Origin: Scytalidium lignicola
Taxonomy: Eukaryota > Ascomycota > Leotiomycetes
Length of the DNA: 64,000 nt
Assembly (NCBI GenBank): GCA_002812745.2
Contig: NCSJ02000178.1
Span: 1-64,000, forward strand
Direction of reading: 5' to 3'
In this document: in pieces, positions 23,174-36,685 of the stretch
Position numbering within the stretch: position 1 is the first letter of the stretch
Layout: each line of letters starts with the position of its first letter
The notes under the pieces: generated by a model
Databases searched by the model: none
Told to the model about the DNA's origin: nothing
The model's input: only the letters and a program-made list of their open reading frames with translations
Position numbers and translations under genes: made by a program

Positions 23174-24461
23174 TTAATCGTCATTATCACCATCATCTTC
23201 ACGCATACGCCCCTGCTCCCTGGCATGAGCTTCATTCGCCTTCGAATATCCCTTCTTCACGGATATCAAGCACCCTTGATTCTTCAGCCTCTTCGTCAAT
23301 TCAGTACTAGCTCGCATGCCTAAGAAGTCTTTGGCATTGTAGACATGGAAAGGCTCAGTGATCACCGTCGCTCTGACGGGCGCCGAGTTCCCGCGTGACA
23401 TTTTATCAGGATCAATTTGAATGAAACTGAACTTTAGAGAATAGGTTCCTGGAGTCCTCACGGATAAGTCGGGGAAGCAGAAGAAGCATCCTTCAACGTC
23501 ATTCTCGTCCTTGCCTACAAATGCTGACGCAACAAGCGTTCCCATAAGTCGACGCTGTTGTCGTTTATCAGTAGATTCAGGCATCGTATTATCTTCCACA
23601 TTCCGGACCGGATCCCATAAACTGCAGTGAACGACGCTGTAAGATGGAGAGAGCCTGGAAATGACTTGTGCTGGTGTTAAATTTGAACTGTCGATGGTGA
23701 GCTGCAGGATTGGCGGCGGGTCTATTACTCGGCGATCCCTTTCTCCAAAGCCGCACGCTCGCGCAGCCAATGGCTGTTGTCTCACGGTGAGCTTATATAC
23801 CAGCTCTTCGGTTTGCACTCTGGTTAAAAGTCATGTGAGATATATGTCGTCAAGGCATAAAACAAACAAGGGAAGTCGTTGGAACTTACCCATTGCTATC
23901 ACTGCTAAGGATGTCAGAAATAGGCATATTCCTCCCACTGTGAACAGAAGACGGAGTCGGCGATGTTGAAGGCGGCGATAAATAATCATGCTTTTCGTGG
24001 TCCGAGTCTAGTACCATGCTCTCAGGTATATCGTGATCGAGCAACTTGGATGCTGCAGAGTTTCGAATATGATCTTCCAGGAGTTCACGTCTCCTCTGAG
24101 CTGGCTTCTTGGTGTGACGGAGTGAGTCGTCGTGTGAGGGTGGAGGAGTGCGGGGATATGTAGGATATGTAGGATATGGTGGCGAACGATCGTACCCGTT
24201 TATTACTGGAGCAAATTGACTGCTTGGTACAGCATACTTAGGACGGGATCTCTTGCTATCATGAGGCGAGTACGGACGAGATAGGTAATGGAACTGCTCT
24301 CGAGCCGATTGCTGGCCCTCTTGGAACATAGCAGCCATTGAAGGCAACATATTGCTTTGCTGTGTTCCGCGTTCTTCGGAATGTTGTGAATGATTGTTAT
24401 AGAAATGACTTCCCGGCATGGAAGGTCTATGGAACTCCTGGAATGCGTCGGTTGCGGGCAT
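23174..24461 (-). CDS. velC: Velvet-family developmental regulator, VelC type
   Basis: Velvet proteins are fungal NF-kB-like DNA-binding regulators that link sporulation, sexual development and secondary metabolism. Two exons, 24461-23890 and 23819-23174, are joined by a GTAAGT..CCAG intron to 405 residues. The velvet domain occupies about residues 195-375: LVYKLTVRQQPLAARACGFG, ERDRRVIDPPPILQLTI, LMGTLVASAFVGKDENDVEG, CFFCFPDLSVRTPGTYSLKF, and FHVYNAKDFLGMRASTELTK with LKNQGCLISVKKG. The roughly 190-residue N-terminus is disordered and rich in Pro, His and Tyr, including a short YPTYPTYPRTPPP run, and the C-terminus is short and acidic (EDDGDNDD). A C-terminal velvet domain behind a long variable N-terminus fits VelC, whereas VosA and VelB carry the domain near the N-terminus and VeA has a long C-terminal tail. 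The subtype is inferred from layout. Confidence 0.88.
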
Positions 24462-26597
24462 TGTTATTGCAAGACAATCCTCACAATGTTCAANTTTTTT
24501 TATAGAACTTATGATTGCCAGAATACCCGTATCATCTGCTATGTAAACGCTTGAAAGCAGATTGTGAATGGGGCAAGAAAATGCAGATAATATGTAGAAG
24601 CTAACTAGATGTTAGTACAACATTGTCATTGAAGTCTGAAGGTGGCGCTCTCACCAAGGTACAGTATTTCAATTCCTCAAGGTTCTGGTGCTATGGCGTG
24701 GTATGACGCAGAAACCCAAACTGTGGCAGCTGTATATAAAAATAGGATTCTCAATGGCCCTGGCGTGTTGCTTGCAGATATAAAGCACAAAGTGGGATCC
24801 CTAGTTCGGTCGAGCCAGATGCCCCTCAAAAAAAAAAAACAGACTCAACAATCCTTGGAGGACGTTCAAGATAAAGAGCACCTAATTAACGTGCCGTCAA
24901 ATGTCCCGCAGTGGATTTTCTGCAGTGGATCCGGTTCTAATAGTGGGGAAAAGAAGTCCGCTAACTCGCAAGAACGCTGAAGCTCCGTCGAGGGTGTCAG
25001 TCAATCGCCGAGGGAGAGGGGCTTTTTTTTTAAACAGTATAAGGTGGGGTGCATGTAATGTCCGCCACCACCACACTAGAGAGCTTTCTTCTCCAGAAGT
25101 TTCTCAAGTGAGGGATTCGAGAATTTAGGGATGGTGAATATATCCTCCAGTAGAGAAGCCAGACGGTACCGGCAGTTCCGGAGATCCTGGTAGACGATCT
25201 GATATATTGAGCGCCCGGGCACACCAATCAACCAATTCAATTCAGTTCAATTCAATTCAACTCAAGAGATCGATCCCTTAAACTGCAATGTGCAAAAAGA
25301 CAAGTTGTCGGTAGTGTTGATAGCTGGAAGGTTGAAGAGGGTGCCAGCTTTAGGTGTCTGGTGTCTGGTGTCTTTGGTGCTTTCGGCGCTTTTGGTGGAC
25401 CCCCGTGTACTGGACCAAATCGCAAAAGAACAAAAGGATGTGAGAAGTTAGAGGTAGGTAAGTATGTGGCGGCCCAAGGGATTATTATTATTATCAGAAG
25501 AAGAAAGCAGGGAAAGCTTGGATGAGGACGGGAAGGACCAACTTCCTGGGCAATCGGAGATAGAATAACGAGCGCAACTGGGGGCGGTTGCTTGGTCAAG
25601 GTGGTAGCTTCTTCAAGATCGGTGCCGAGCTGGTGGTGATTGGAACGGGGAATATTTTACAGACGTGACAGGGCAATACTGGCCATCCACCCCATTACCA
25701 TCCCCATTAATCGATCTGCTGAGGTGCTGCAAGTTTGGATCGCTGCCAAAATCAAGAGTTTAAAACCGTGAGTGAGGCGGGGGAGTGGTTGGAGCATGAA
25801 GTTGAAGCACCATAGCACCACATGCAGGTTTTGTATCATGGTGGATGGGAAGGAAAGATGGGTGGCCAATGCAGCGCGCCCCGTGAAGGCTGACAAGGGA
25901 AGATTCGCCCCCCTCCAGGGACCAGGGCGGATGGCAGTGGTCCGGGGGAGATTGCTTGTGACCGTGGCTAGGGAAGGTGGTGGTACACAGTAAGCTGGTT
26001 TGTCTGGTGGGCAATCTCAAGGAGAAGCCGCACCACCACCGCTGGGACCTCCGCTGGCGCCATTGGACGGGGAGATCGATTCGGCCGCCTACAACCGAAT
26101 CACGAAGCGGCACTGGCACTGGCAATGGTATGGTACTGGCACTCCAGCATGCATTGCAGTTGCAGTTGCAGTTACAGTTTGCAGCTTAATTACAGCTTAC
26201 AGTTGTTGTGCGCCTCTCTTGTGCGGGATTTGTTAGGCACACAAAGACGGGCGCTACTGGGGGGACCCGCTGGCAGGCTGGCAGGCTGGCAGGCTGGTCC
26301 AGGACGGTCGAGGACGGGTCAATGGGCAGTGTTTTAGCGGGTGTTAGTGAGCTGCTAGTGAGGGTTAGTGTCCGCGGCCCAGCGACCACTACCACACTAC
26401 TACGCCCCGACGGCCTGGGGAGACCATTGACAGCCGTTATCTTCGCTGAGAAACGGGTCCCCGGGGCCAAACTGCTCGATGACTAACGAGCTTTTCCCTC
26501 TGTCATTCCCAGGCCGTTTCACCCGCTAGCTTCAATCGGGCAATGTGCCCTGTGCTGAAGCGTTGCACCCCTGGTTACTTTCCGTCACAGCAGGATT

Positions 26598-26692
26598 ACT
26601 GTGTACTACTACTGTACAGTACTGTACTGTAGCATGTACTGTAGTGTACCACCAGGCTGCCGGTACTGTGCGGTACTGTACGGAACGTTCAC
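26598..26692. repeat. Cluster of TACTG/CAGTA palindromes
   Basis: Repeated ACTGTACAGTACTGTACTGTA and GGTACTGTGCGGTACTGTAC units, the same pentamer class as the arrays at 11354 and 12049. Related copies lie at about 26936-26952, 27286-27314, 27417-27442, 31383-31430, 40118-40142 and 40577-40593. Confidence 0.7.
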
Positions 26693-29600
26693 GACGCACG
26701 CTGACAAGAAGCATGTTCCGGCAAATTGTCATCTGGTGCTATCGATATATAGCACCAAACAAGTACCGGTAATAACAACCATCTCACGGTCAATCTCTAA
26801 CAGCCATAGTCAGGCACGTGCTGAGATGGAGAGAGATAGACGATCGCAGTTGAAATATGCGACGATACTATCAATCAACTCCTTCCCTCCAACTCTCCAT
26901 TTCTGCAACACCAAGCACACCGTCACGGCCACGACAGTACGGTGCAGTACTGTAATTAATTTACTGCATCACCCTAAGAGCTCCTCTTCCAAACTGACCG
27001 CGGGAGCATCCCGTCCACTCAGAAGCAGACAGGCTGACCGGGTCTAGTGTGTCGAATGATGCACATGAGAGATGAGATGAGATGAGATGGAGGAAAATGC
27101 CACTGCCCCCAAACACTTGGAGGTGTCGCCCGAGCGACGCAGCAGGCGGAGATGCAGCGGCCGGACGCCTGGACCGCTTCTTTCCTTACCTGTGAATGAC
27201 CCTGGATCGCCCGACCATCAAAAAAAAAAGGGTGCCGGATCAATTGCAATATCCAGTAACTTTGTCAAAGTCGACTGCGTAAGTGTACGGTACCGGTACT
27301 GTACTGTGCTGTAGTATTCTGGGCTGGAGTTTTCCGGAGGGAAGATCCTCCCTTTCTTGCCCCCAACCAGCCTCAAGTTACCGCCAGCAAGTTGTCTTAG
27401 CCCATCCCAGGACATGATACGGTACCGTACTGTACCGTGTACTTTTCGCAACAGGCACACTACAGCACAGTACAACACAACACAAGCCGTGCCGTATCGC
27501 TGCAGGGACCAGCGCCCAGGTTCTCAGCGAGTCGGCGACCAACACGCCACCTTCCGAGACAAATAATAATAACCATACCGGTAATAGAAAGACTGCGTGC
27601 GCTCTGAGAGAGAAAACGTGTCCCTGCCTAATGCCGCGGGAGCAGCCGTCACTTGTCCGCTCCGCTTTCCCAGAACGCAGGAATACGACGATGGTGGTGG
27701 TGGCATCGTTTAGGGCAGACCGAGGGAGGCGACGGCGACTGATGGGAAAAAACATGAAGCATCTAGTAAATGCTGCACGGAAGAACACTCCGTGGCCCCA
27801 TTCTTCTCAGTCCCGTGGTGCTCTAGAAAGGCTGAGCAAAGAGATTCTCGGCCCATCTGCTTACCGTATAATCAGCGTTCTCGATGCTCACATCATCATC
27901 GTCATGGTTCGCGGCCACTCAAGCTCAACCAAGACCGTTCCGAAAAGACAGCCAGAACCGGCTACAAGTCGCTCCAGAGTTCGGCCCAGCAAATTTCAGG
28001 AGGATTAGAAAGTCAGCATGCTGTCCCGAATCGCTTGCAATCCTTTTGCCCGTATTCGGCGTGGTCCAAGTATCCCTATCGTCCACGCATCTGCAGTCAG
28101 CGCCGACCGATACGTACGGAAAAGTATATCAATATGGCAGGTGTGTGTTGTGAAACTAGTTTTGTGGGCCGAGTTCGACTAGACACTAATCACGGCTATT
28201 TCCAAATATTCCTTTGCATCGTACGTTTATGAGCGCAGGATATCGATGATCCTGCCTGGCAACGTTTATGCTGCTCCCAGGCCCCCGTGGGACAGAAAAG
28301 CGTATTCCTTAAGAGGCGAGAAAAAGGGGGGGTGGGAGAGAAGGAGGGACACGCCTCAACCTGAATATTGGAATCCGAGCCATCAAACTCGACGCAGCCT
28401 GCCGCATGTGGTCCGTAGTCCGCTGCGTTTGCTCTGGGGGCCAACTGCATACCATTTGCCCGCGCAATCATATCCGGGACGCCCCCAACCCTGCAATCCG
28501 TATGCTGGGGACCAGGCACCTTTCCCCAATCCGAAATGCTGGGAAGGGACAACTGTCATACGTACTGCAATTGCGCTGCACTACCACTGCGCTACCACTG
28601 CACTGCAACACTGTAAACTGCGCGGTACTGGAGCTGGTCATGTTTTCTACGCGACGTTTTGGGGGCTTCGACTACTGGACTGCTAGCCTACTGTAGTTGC
28701 AGCTTGCTGATGGCGTGTGTGTGTGTCTGTCTCTCTGACTGCTGGCGATGTTTTTCGCTAACTGTTGCCGTGCGATTCCGAATTCCAGCTGAAAGATAAC
28801 TTGGGTTCTTCTGGGCGAGACAGATGCGTGGATTCGGTGAGAATCATATCTCAGTTTCTGCAACAAAGGGCAAGGTTCCATTAGACAGCACTGGCCTGTC
28901 ATAGACACGCGTTCATCTATGTTATTTAGGTCTCATCGATCGAGATCGAAAAAAATAGCCCCCATGGGCTTTTTTGGTCGGCGAGTCAGAGATGCCGCGT
29001 TGGAATTGGATATTGACGGTCTTGCAGTTGCAGTTGCAGTTGTAACATCGTACCAGATAACAGGCCCAATATGCCCGAGGATCTTGAGATACGCTACCAG
29101 CAGCTTATCGGTTGGTTGATGTGGAATCCATGCAGCCCCCTTTTACAGATGCATACTCGAACATTCAACAGAACAAAAAATCATACTTTTTAATCCTTAC
29201 AATTCCTCTAGAAGGGAAAATCCTTCGACGTTGGGCGAAAAAAAAAAGTGATACGGGCCAAGATCCAAGGTATTAGTTCGAGGGACGACCAAGCATTAAC
29301 TAACTCACACGTAAGTTGTCATCTTTTTTAGATAATAGTCACAACGTTTTCCTAAAATATCGTCGTTGGAACATGGACATGCCCGCGCATTCTACATGCA
29401 ACGCATAAATTTCTCCTTTTTTCCAGGCCATGGGGATGCACACAACGTTATTCCACGGGCTTTTCCGACCAAGTTCCTATAACTTAATTAATTTTGCTTA
29501 AGGGTGGCAAAAAACCGCAGTTACTGTATGAGAAGGTAACAGTAATAAGTATAATCGCCTAGTCTTACATGTAAACTTACTTATTCAAAATGCATAATAA

Positions 29601-32600
29601 GTCATGCAACCATTTGCTCACCTAACCAGAGGCCTAGGCAGTTTCTGAAAGAAAGAAAGAGGAAAAGAAAAACCCATCTCAAGCTAATTTTACAACTATC
29701 ATCAATTAAGCAATGGCTTCACGGATCCACTAAGGAGGCATTTCCAAAAAATTTCCAAATTGAATTCAACATCAATGAACCGGAAACATACTTCCGTTGC
29801 TGTGCTCGTAACTGTATGTACGGCCGTACAGTACCTGAATATCGCTGCTTCGGCATCAATGGAGACCCGAAACATGGTTCTTTTGGCCCCAACATCAATC
29901 AGTTAGAGGTACAACAAACAGACAACAGACACGTGCACATGTACATGCATTGGCTATGCATTGGCTATTAACCTATTCAGGGTGGTGATGAGAAAATATT
30001 AAGGCACTGCGCATGTTTCTGTCGCAGCACGATCCACCACCAAGCATCGTCGACTACGTATAAGCTATCTCCAGTGATACTATACTGTATCGAAGTGAAG
30101 AATAAAATAGTAATCATCAAGAGTCTGCAAAAAAATCCCTTTTTCTCTACTGTATTAGCTGCTGCGTGAAACCTTCGTATACCAGGCCAATTGGACCTTC
30201 AATTATCCGATAACGATGCGGTTTTGGTGTATCTCTGAAGTGGCTACTCCGTAGACTAGTACATTTCGATGTTTCCGGCTTAAACTTTTCAAACTATTCT
30301 TCTTTTTTTCCCCTGAGAGGACAAAGACAAAACCGTCAGCTCCCCGCAATTAGGGGTATTATTGGAGTGTGTGTGCCTGGTCAGTTACTGCAAATGGAGA
30401 TTCGTAGTACTTTATCTCCGGGATCAAGCAAAACTCGGGTACTCCACAGGTACCCAAGTTGGGCAATGCTCTTTGACTGGTGATCCGAGAGATCGTCCGA
30501 GAATCTGACATGCAGGCTGAGGTGGTGGCACTAGAAGCACCGGCAGTCGAAGAGAAAAAGAAACCCCCTTCACCCCATACATAGTTTAGCCTATCGACCA
30601 GTGTAGTCTAGGGTGCACGCAACCAATCACCCTAATAAATTGCAGGATTTGTAATGATTGCTTTTGCGAAACGGCCGTCGGCGAGCATATCGCGAAACCA
30701 CCGAACGATCTTGGGATAAATGCGCTTTCGCTCCCGAGGCATCTTTTTTTCGCTCTCCTTGGAACCAACGGACATTTGCTGGTCTCCTGAACATGGGGTG
30801 GGAATGGGTTTGTTAGCAGCGGTGTGAGAGAGAGCTAGTTTATTTTTCTTTCTGGCAATTCTTTTCTCGGATTTCCTCAGTGAGACATTTTGGGGGAAGA
30901 AAAAAAAAGAATCCATGCTCCTTTTTTTTTCTTCCTTCCTAGGGCGGAGTTAAGGGTGTGATGGGATGTCAGCCTCAAAAAAATTGATTAAAAAATTACA
31001 AAGCGAAAAAAAAAAGCCTCCTTGTAAGATGGAATACCTCCGTGCAGTAAAAACACCTTAGCTAATCCTGCTGACGGGCCCGGGAGGAGGGTTCCTAGCA
31101 GGGCCGACCTTGTCCAGCCTGATGGAGGGACGACGCTCGCTCACCCACCCTGGTTTCCAACCCGCTGGGAGCATATGTAATCAACAGTTAACCGGCTAAA
31201 TATAGCTGGGGCTTTTTGTCAAGTTGAAGCGAATTATACAGTAGAAGTTACCATGCAAAGATCTAGACGTTTGGAGCGGACTTTTTTCTCTTCTACCTCG
31301 GAAATGGCAGGGCCCCATAATTTTTTAGATCTTTTGCTACCACACCACAAGCACAAGTGTACGGAGAACGTCCGTTACACGGTGCAGTACAGGATCGGGT
31401 AAGTTGTTGTACAGTACTGTAACTGTAGAACGCCATCAACATGCACGTGGGACCGCCCCCACATTCCGAGGGCCTTCTATCACGCGGGGTGAGAATGAAG
31501 TGCCGGGGCAGGGAGTCAGCAAACTAAGGCCAACTACCGTGCGGACGCTCGAATCGTTTCACAACGCTCGGTGGCGTCAGGCCATTTGGGAGGTGCGACT
31601 GTGGTATGGTGTGGCCCAATTGCTTGTCTGCTTGTGTACCCCTTGGGCTTCACTTCACCTTTGCCAACACACACTCACGACGCTCAAGTCACAAGCTGTG
31701 CACAATACGGGACTGTGCAGTTGGCAACATCAATCACAGTCGCGTTGTTGGAGACGGAGAAGGAGCATGGGCAAGCGATGGGGTAGATTTGTCAACAAGA
31801 AAAATGTGCTAAATCTCCATACTATTAACTCTTTGGAGCGTAGCGTCCTCGAATCTCGTTGATTATGTTTCGCACAGGTTCTGGTTTTTGGTTTTTAGTG
31901 TACTGTATAAATTATACCCGACAAACCCGGGATGACGGGTTTCTGAAATAGGTTACCCTCGTCCTGTTTACCAGTACAAGCATAGATGGAAGATGGCCGA
32001 AGGGTACGTATAGTCATCCAAAGAGAACGAAGGAGAAAAGCCACTGACAGGCTGGCGGTGGCGTTAGCAAGGGAGGACGCAGATGAAGGGAATAAAAAGG
32101 ACAAAAGACCTTGACGCTTGAGAGAACTTTTTGGACTAACCGGCACGGCTCCGGCGTGTTGGACCTCTCTCCTCTCTGCAAGATGAAATTATCCAAGTTG
32201 CAACGTAGCACTCACTTACCCGTCGTGCCCGTATCACCTCCCGCATATGATAAGTCATTTGGCTCCTATATTAATAAGGATCAGTAATGTGCTGGTAGAG
32301 GGTCATTGCTTTCATGGCCACCGGCTTTGACTGTGGGATGTAACAGTACCGGCGCCGGGACAGCGATCCGGCTCTGTGCGAAGGGGGTGGGAAAATCCGT
32401 CGTGCATGCCCTCATTGTTCAGGCAACCTATTCGGGACCAAAGTCCCTTTCGTAAAACTGGATCTGACGTGGCCCATGCTCCCATCTGGGATGCGGTTAG
32501 ATCCTCCAATGGTCGCCGATTTAGGGTGTCGCCGAAGCTCTCAAGATGGCTTACCTAAAGGTCTGATTTTTGAATAAATGTGGGAACCGGGATGTCCATA

Positions 32601-35600
32601 TCTCGACCCTTGTTTATAATAACTGGAGAGCCACGGTGTTCCCTGCTGTTGTAACGAGAATAACCTACCTCGATAGCAGGTGTTTGCAAGTAATAATGAA
32701 ATGTTATCATCATAAGGTCGTTTCCATGTGTCATTCAATGTTATAATCCTTGGGTTGCATTAGGTCGCCCCTCAATACAATAGCAAAGAGTGATAGCACA
32801 ATTGAAAAGCCAGTCAACTCAACATGAATATGCTAGGTAGAGGCATGAACGTTACGACATACAGCATCTGATCGAACACTGGATCTGAGTCTGCCACGTT
32901 TGCGGAAAGAATTCCTGCGCCGCGTTTCCAGCGTTTCAGTCTCTGAGCTGTATGCCTCCTACCATCCGTTCAAATCCCTCTTGGTTCTGGTATGATGCGG
33001 AGGTTTCCTATCATCTCTCTTAGTTCCACTGTCTTATTTCTCGGTAGGTAGTGGACATTCGGTGAACAGGCAAGAAATAACGCTGGGTTTGTTCCAGGTA
33101 CCTTGATATCAATGACTCCAACCTCGAACCATATCAGCTATCAAGATTCTACTCGATGGATGACATGTCCGAGATCTGGGATTCTAGACCGCTGGTCCAG
33201 TGTCGAAGTATGATAGAAGGGGGGCTTCTTCAAAACAACACAAAAGAAACAATATCCTAGGATGGCATTGCTTGACTAGACCTTTCATTGGAAGGTAGAT
33301 TTTGGCATCTTATGCTGCTGTGGACAATCAGTTGAACAATCAATCTTGATAGACTTCGGAAACTTACTTAGAACTCATCTATGGAGCAGGATAAAGTTTA
33401 ATTACCTGTTCGAAATAAGTAAACAATACTATCTAAACCCATGAAATCGTGATTGCTAGGTAAGAAACTCACCAGAAAGGAGCCGATATTTCCACCTAAT
33501 TATTAAGACTGAGAAACTAATATAAAGTCTTAGAGTCCAGCTCATAGATATCCTAATGACCAACTTCCTCCAGGCAATCTTCGGGTATCAGACCTCAGAG
33601 AGTTAATCACTTTGGTTTCGCTCTCATTGCCGAGTTTTCTTCTTCTGATCGACTAAAAGCTAGAGGTCCGATTCACGGGAAAATGCTTCGACGTTTCTTG
33701 ATTGCGGATATTCGCCCGTCATTAAGCCAGCCTTGAATCCAAACTCATAGTCTTCAGGCTTGAACTCCGAGAACCTGTTGACATCATATTATGAAAGAGA
33801 GCAAATCTCTGCTCTTCTGTCTAAACTCCTTCATCTCTAATCCTAAGACATGGCTTGAGGATGGTATTTTATTTCTGGGAACTCACTTAAACTAACCTCG
33901 GCGGTTCGCAAGACCAACTTGAAGGGGAACAACTATACTTATCAAGTATCAAATCGGCCATAATCTTCCAATTGCAGAACCACGATTATCCTAATGATCT
34001 AGTATAAATTTGCCTTTCGGATTCCACAGGCTCTCAATATGATCTATTGGTAGCTTGTTCATCATATATAAGCAGGCCATGATTCGAGATATGCTAGATG
34101 GCAATATGATTAGCTACAGTTTCTTGCGTCGTAATAGTTAGATACCCATGGATATAGTTACCAACAGATCTATGATCCCCAGATCATGCATAGAACACGT
34201 TTAGAAGCTGGCCAGCTTAAACCAAGATGCTCTTTGACTTGGTCTTGACTTTGCTAAATATGCTGAATTTGGATCGAATTTATCAATACCAGAACGAAGG
34301 ATCTGTTGATTTGCAAGAACCTCGAGTCTTGATCCTAATCCGGAAGAATCAAACGTAATAATTTTACTTACCTTCCATAAGGGGATTGTAATTAAAACAG
34401 TAGATTATAAGACACCAACCTAAGATAACATACACTTGAAATGGAGCCCGGGAGAGATCTCACGAGCCGAGTTTTTCAAGTCGTGTAGACCGACTTCGCC
34501 ATTGTAAAATAAACATAGGAGTGTATATAGATCAAGTTGTTTCGGGATGCTTCCAAGGATAGTACATTAAATAAAAATAAAGGTGCACCAAAGAGTACAG
34601 TGTCAGAAGCGCTGCGGTTAGTCAAGCACTGGCCTGCCTTCATGGTGTACTACCTAAGTGAAGACATAACACTTGTTTTTAGAGTTATATGAGCAACAAA
34701 AATAAATGACATGATGAATTAAATAAAGACTTAGCCTTAAATAATCTTAACCTGCTAAACCTTAATCTCCTTCTAAAAGTTATAATTAAGTGCGTTTGAT
34801 CCAAGTATTTCTCTTTCGCTTGATGGGAAGGATTTTATAATGGTGAATAGATCTAATGATAACATAGAAGATGTTAGTTATACTAACTTAATAAAATATT
34901 AATAGAGTAATGCAGATGTTGAAAATAAAGACAAGTACGATCAAGGTGACTGCAACTTCGAATGTGCCAGTGTGATGGCCGAGATGAAACTTTTTACCTT
35001 GGGGCAAGCCATGGTGCACGAGTTTCCGATGGATAGCATCCTATCCACTCATCGATACGCCTTTGAGATTTGATGACTATATTAAAGTGACACGATATGC
35101 TTTTCATGGATAGATTGATGATAGTTTTCTGTCGGAGAGGGAGCAGCTGGAAGGAGGAAGCGACAGATCTGCTGGAGCTAAGAGTATGGCGAGAGGCTCG
35201 TGACTTCCCTGTAGCTATGTTATTAAAAGGTTGTTATTATAAAAGCAACAATTTTTTTCGAACCTTGACGGTTAGAGATCTATTTTATATTTACTTTATT
35301 TTTATTCTAAGTACGAGTGTAACTTCCNTTTTTATAATCTTATAGCGATTTTCTGTCTTATAAATTTATTACTCCAATATTTCAACATTTTTTTATTTAC
35401 TTAGTGAATTATAAAAATTAGATATAACAAGAATGACAAAGACTTTTAAAATTGAAGACAATTTCCTCTAAATTTAACCAGTGAAATCGACCCGTCATAT
35501 TGAATACAATTTTCAAATGTGAAAACCTTATTTAATGGATACCTATGCACCATCGCAGCCCCTAGGATGATGGAAATTCAATTTATTTCCCTATATTTGC

Positions 35601-35614
35601 GGCCGAATTATGGT

Positions 35615-35818
35615 ATGCCTATACTGAGGCTCCCCGACAAAGTCTTCCAACCCGTCACTTCCCTCCTAGCAAAGAAAGACGTCGAGAACCAGCGCCTTAC
35701 GAACAAGCGCCTCCAATCAACTAATATTTCACTGATTGAACATGTGTTTATCTCATCAAGCTACAAGAATATTGAGCTTCTGCATGCTATTGCAGGTCAT
35801 AAGGGAGTCCGTGGATGA
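35615..35818 (+). pseudogene. F-box protein gene fragment
   Basis: The frame reads ILRLPDKVFQPVTSLLAKKD, then ENQRLTNKRL, IEHVFISSSYKNIELLHAIA, and stops at 35816-35818. LPDEV..I.S.L..KDL.N.RLT.K.L followed by FE.VFIS....N.EV...IA.H is the standard N-terminus of a large group of fungal F-box proteins. Here Glu is replaced in LPDK, and the protein ends where family members go on for hundreds of residues. No continuation was found downstream, so it is a truncated relic. AT-rich surroundings fit decay. Confidence 0.6.
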
Positions 35819-36685
35819 GTAAAGGAGATTGTTTAGGATGACGTATGCTTTAAGAAGTAGATAGCCTACGATTAGGAGGGCAAGGATGAAATTGGTTGGG
35901 AAATGGGACCAGGGGGGCGGGGGGCGGAAAAGGGAATGAAAAACGGTCACAGTCACAAGCAGCGAGCATGGTGCCATGATTGCCCATCCACACACATTGC
36001 AGTTGTAGAGCATGCATGCATTTGATATATGTTCATCCCTAAGGGCTATCTGACCTATCTGCTGCCACCATAGGTACACACTTTATCGGCACTTTATCTG
36101 CTTGCCCCGCCTCCCTTCAATTATCGATACACTATCATCCAACCAAAGTACAGCATCGGGGCAAGATGCTCGCAAATATATTCCACTAGATAGGAGGTAT
36201 CGAGGCTCCTTCTTGGTCGCCTCGTAGGCCTATTCTCCTTCTGAAATCCAAGGTCACGGTTCCAACTCCATTGGACCTATGTATTCTGATCTCGAGTCAA
36301 ATTCTCTCTCTTAATTCGACCCCTCCAACTGCTTCTTTTACCCTCTAGTTCTTCTTGGTATAGTAAGAAACGGCGAACTGACGCGAAACCGCCACGAGTC
36401 TGTATGTAAATGCTGAAGCCTGGATGGCTACGCCAAAGAAAAGAAAGAAAAAACTATCAAAAAGCCGGCCAATGTAATTAAATACAGTAGTTTGTGTATC
36501 TGATAATAATGAAAAAAAGAGAAACGTGAACGCAGCTGAATCCAGCTGGTTAAGTTAATTTCGAGTAAAGAAGCAGCAGCAGCGCGCCCGCGGACGGGAA
36601 TTAGTCGGAAGTGCACAATATCTAGACCCTATATCACATAGAGTTTGGTATAGGAAAAGTGCACATGAAAAAANCCACAGACTTA

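Larger units (their letters stand above)
24462..36685. other. 12 kb without an intact gene, upstream of velC
   Basis: No complete gene is supported. 24462-32750 has mixed composition with microsatellites: (TTCAA)n at 25226-25262, TTGCAG repeats at about 26155-26180 and 29020-29042, GGCAGGCT repeats at 26272-26298, and (GATGA)n at 27066-27090. It also has many TACTGTAC palindromes. 32750-35600 is AT-rich with scattered coding-like relics, and an F-box fragment lies at 35615-35818. The left end is the promoter of velC. Most ORFs here translate repeats or lack any protein pattern. A long non-coding RNA cannot be excluded. Confidence 0.6.

Noticed and set aside
27378..28686. Several 80-150 codon ORFs in the velC upstream region
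   Set aside because: They overlap on opposite strands and have no coherent protein sequence, splice context or recognisable motif.
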